DNA of 64,000 nt from Sphingobacteriales bacterium 39-19 (GTDB lineage: Bacteria; Bacteroidota; Bacteroidia; Chitinophagales; Chitinophagaceae), in contig MKTX01000001.1 in NCBI GenBank assembly GCA_001898465.1, positions 372,001-436,000 of the forward strand, given 5' to 3'. The notes beneath the pieces are model-generated. The model did no database searches and was not told the DNA's origin. It worked only from the letters and a program-made list of their open reading frames with translations. Position 1 is the first letter of the stretch. Every line of letters begins with the position of its first letter. Of this stretch, positions 63,621 through 64,000 are shown one piece after another. The translations under genes were made by a program, and so were the position numbers.

Positions 63621-64000
63621 TTGCGTTATTTTATAGTAATATTTTTTTTATTTTCTTTTATTACCGGCTTTGGCCAAATGCATATTAGTGGCCGTGTATT
63701 AGATAACAGCAAATTGAATGGAGTAGAATCTGCCAAAGTAATAAGTACCGGCGGCATGGTGGCTTATACGGATTCTATGGGTAAATATCATATTCCTGTA
63801 AATATGAACGATTCAATCTATTTTATTTACAATGGCAAGCCCACCCAAAAATTCCCGGTTGCCAAAATAAGTAACCCGCAACAGTTTGATATTTCATTAA
63901 TGGTAGAAGTACCCGGCAAATACCGTGTTTTAAAAGAAGTGGTTTTATATTCTAAAAACTACAAACAGGATTCTATTGAAAACCGGGAAGCTTATGCCGA
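63621..64000 (+). CDS. Secreted protein with carboxypeptidase-like domain, 3' end outside window
   Basis: The frame opens at TTG 63621 with a signal peptide (RYFIVIFFLFSFITGFGQ) and then HISGRVLDNSKLNGVESAKV, a CarboxypepD_reg-like domain, and later VPGKYRVLKEVVLYSKNY. There are 126 complete codons before the window ends. Such proteins can be the plug-linked N-terminus of a larger surface protein or stand alone; the rest is not visible. The start codon is TTG since no ATG precedes the signal peptide. Confidence 0.7.
   Translation, partial: MRYFIVIFFLFSFITGFGQMHISGRVLDNSKLNGVESAKVISTGGMVAYTDSMGKYHIPVNMNDSIYFIYNGKPTQKFPVAKISNPQQFDISLMVEVPGKYRVLKEVVLYSKNYKQDSIENREAYA

Noticed and set aside
1..64000. 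tRNA, rRNA or CRISPR array
   Set aside because: I found no cloverleaf, rRNA core sequence or regularly spaced short repeat by reading.

Overview
The window looks like chromosome from a Bacteroidota bacterium, most likely of the Chitinophagaceae type. The evidence is the gene set: GldH, a DUF6089-type barrel protein next to uppS and bamA, paired OmpH chaperones, a fused KorA, an S46 peptidase and a Bacteroidetes-style RHS core. Promoter-like TAnnTTTG boxes and an AT-rich, housekeeping-heavy layout agree. I saw no rRNA, tRNA or CRISPR array.

Layout. 1-5.6 kb is core: a PurF-type amidophosphoribosyltransferase (cut by the left edge), an AlkA-like glycosylase, free-Met-sulfoxide reductase, recX, dnaN, msrB, and rpmH-rnpA-yidD. 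5.6-8.1 kb is a small accessory islet of decayed genes, including a papain-like C-terminal fragment coupled to a small membrane protein. 8.1-16.2 kb is one long minus-strand envelope cluster (yicC, gldH, DUF6089, uppS, bamA, two ompH, murI). 16.2-16.75 kb is non-coding and carries three close DnaA-box-like sites. 16.75-33.4 kb is core metabolism: an LpxD-like acyltransferase, a three-gene operon with an acyl-CoA dehydrogenase, pheS, an M16 protease, an ECF sigma factor with a membrane partner, korA, an arginase-fold protein, mutL and acs.

33.7-40.2 kb is the most unusual part. Two roughly 250-bp copies of one hairpin-rich sequence lie in inverted orientation and enclose about 5.5 kb. Inside are AT-rich genes of unknown function, a frameshifted gene remnant, a tyrosine recombinase, and a displaced RHS tip with a probable immunity gene beginning one base after it. 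Just outside the right copy is the C-terminal stub of a REP-associated (Y1, RAYT-type) transposase, framed by inverted copies of the same hairpins. This resembles a RAYT/REP mobile unit that has spawned a larger non-autonomous repeat, possibly able to flip or move a toxin-immunity cassette.

41-64 kb returns to ordinary genes: an S46 dipeptidyl-peptidase, two S9 prolyl oligopeptidases, an amidohydrolase, a c-type cytochrome lipoprotein, a NicO-like membrane protein, adk, an aminotransferase, rnhB, heme A synthase, a patatin-like lipase, a lipid kinase, fabH and obgE. A second small decayed patch sits at 59.1-60.2 kb. The right edge cuts a secreted protein. Several accessory genes are broken at homopolymer runs, so they are either pseudogenes or affected by read errors.
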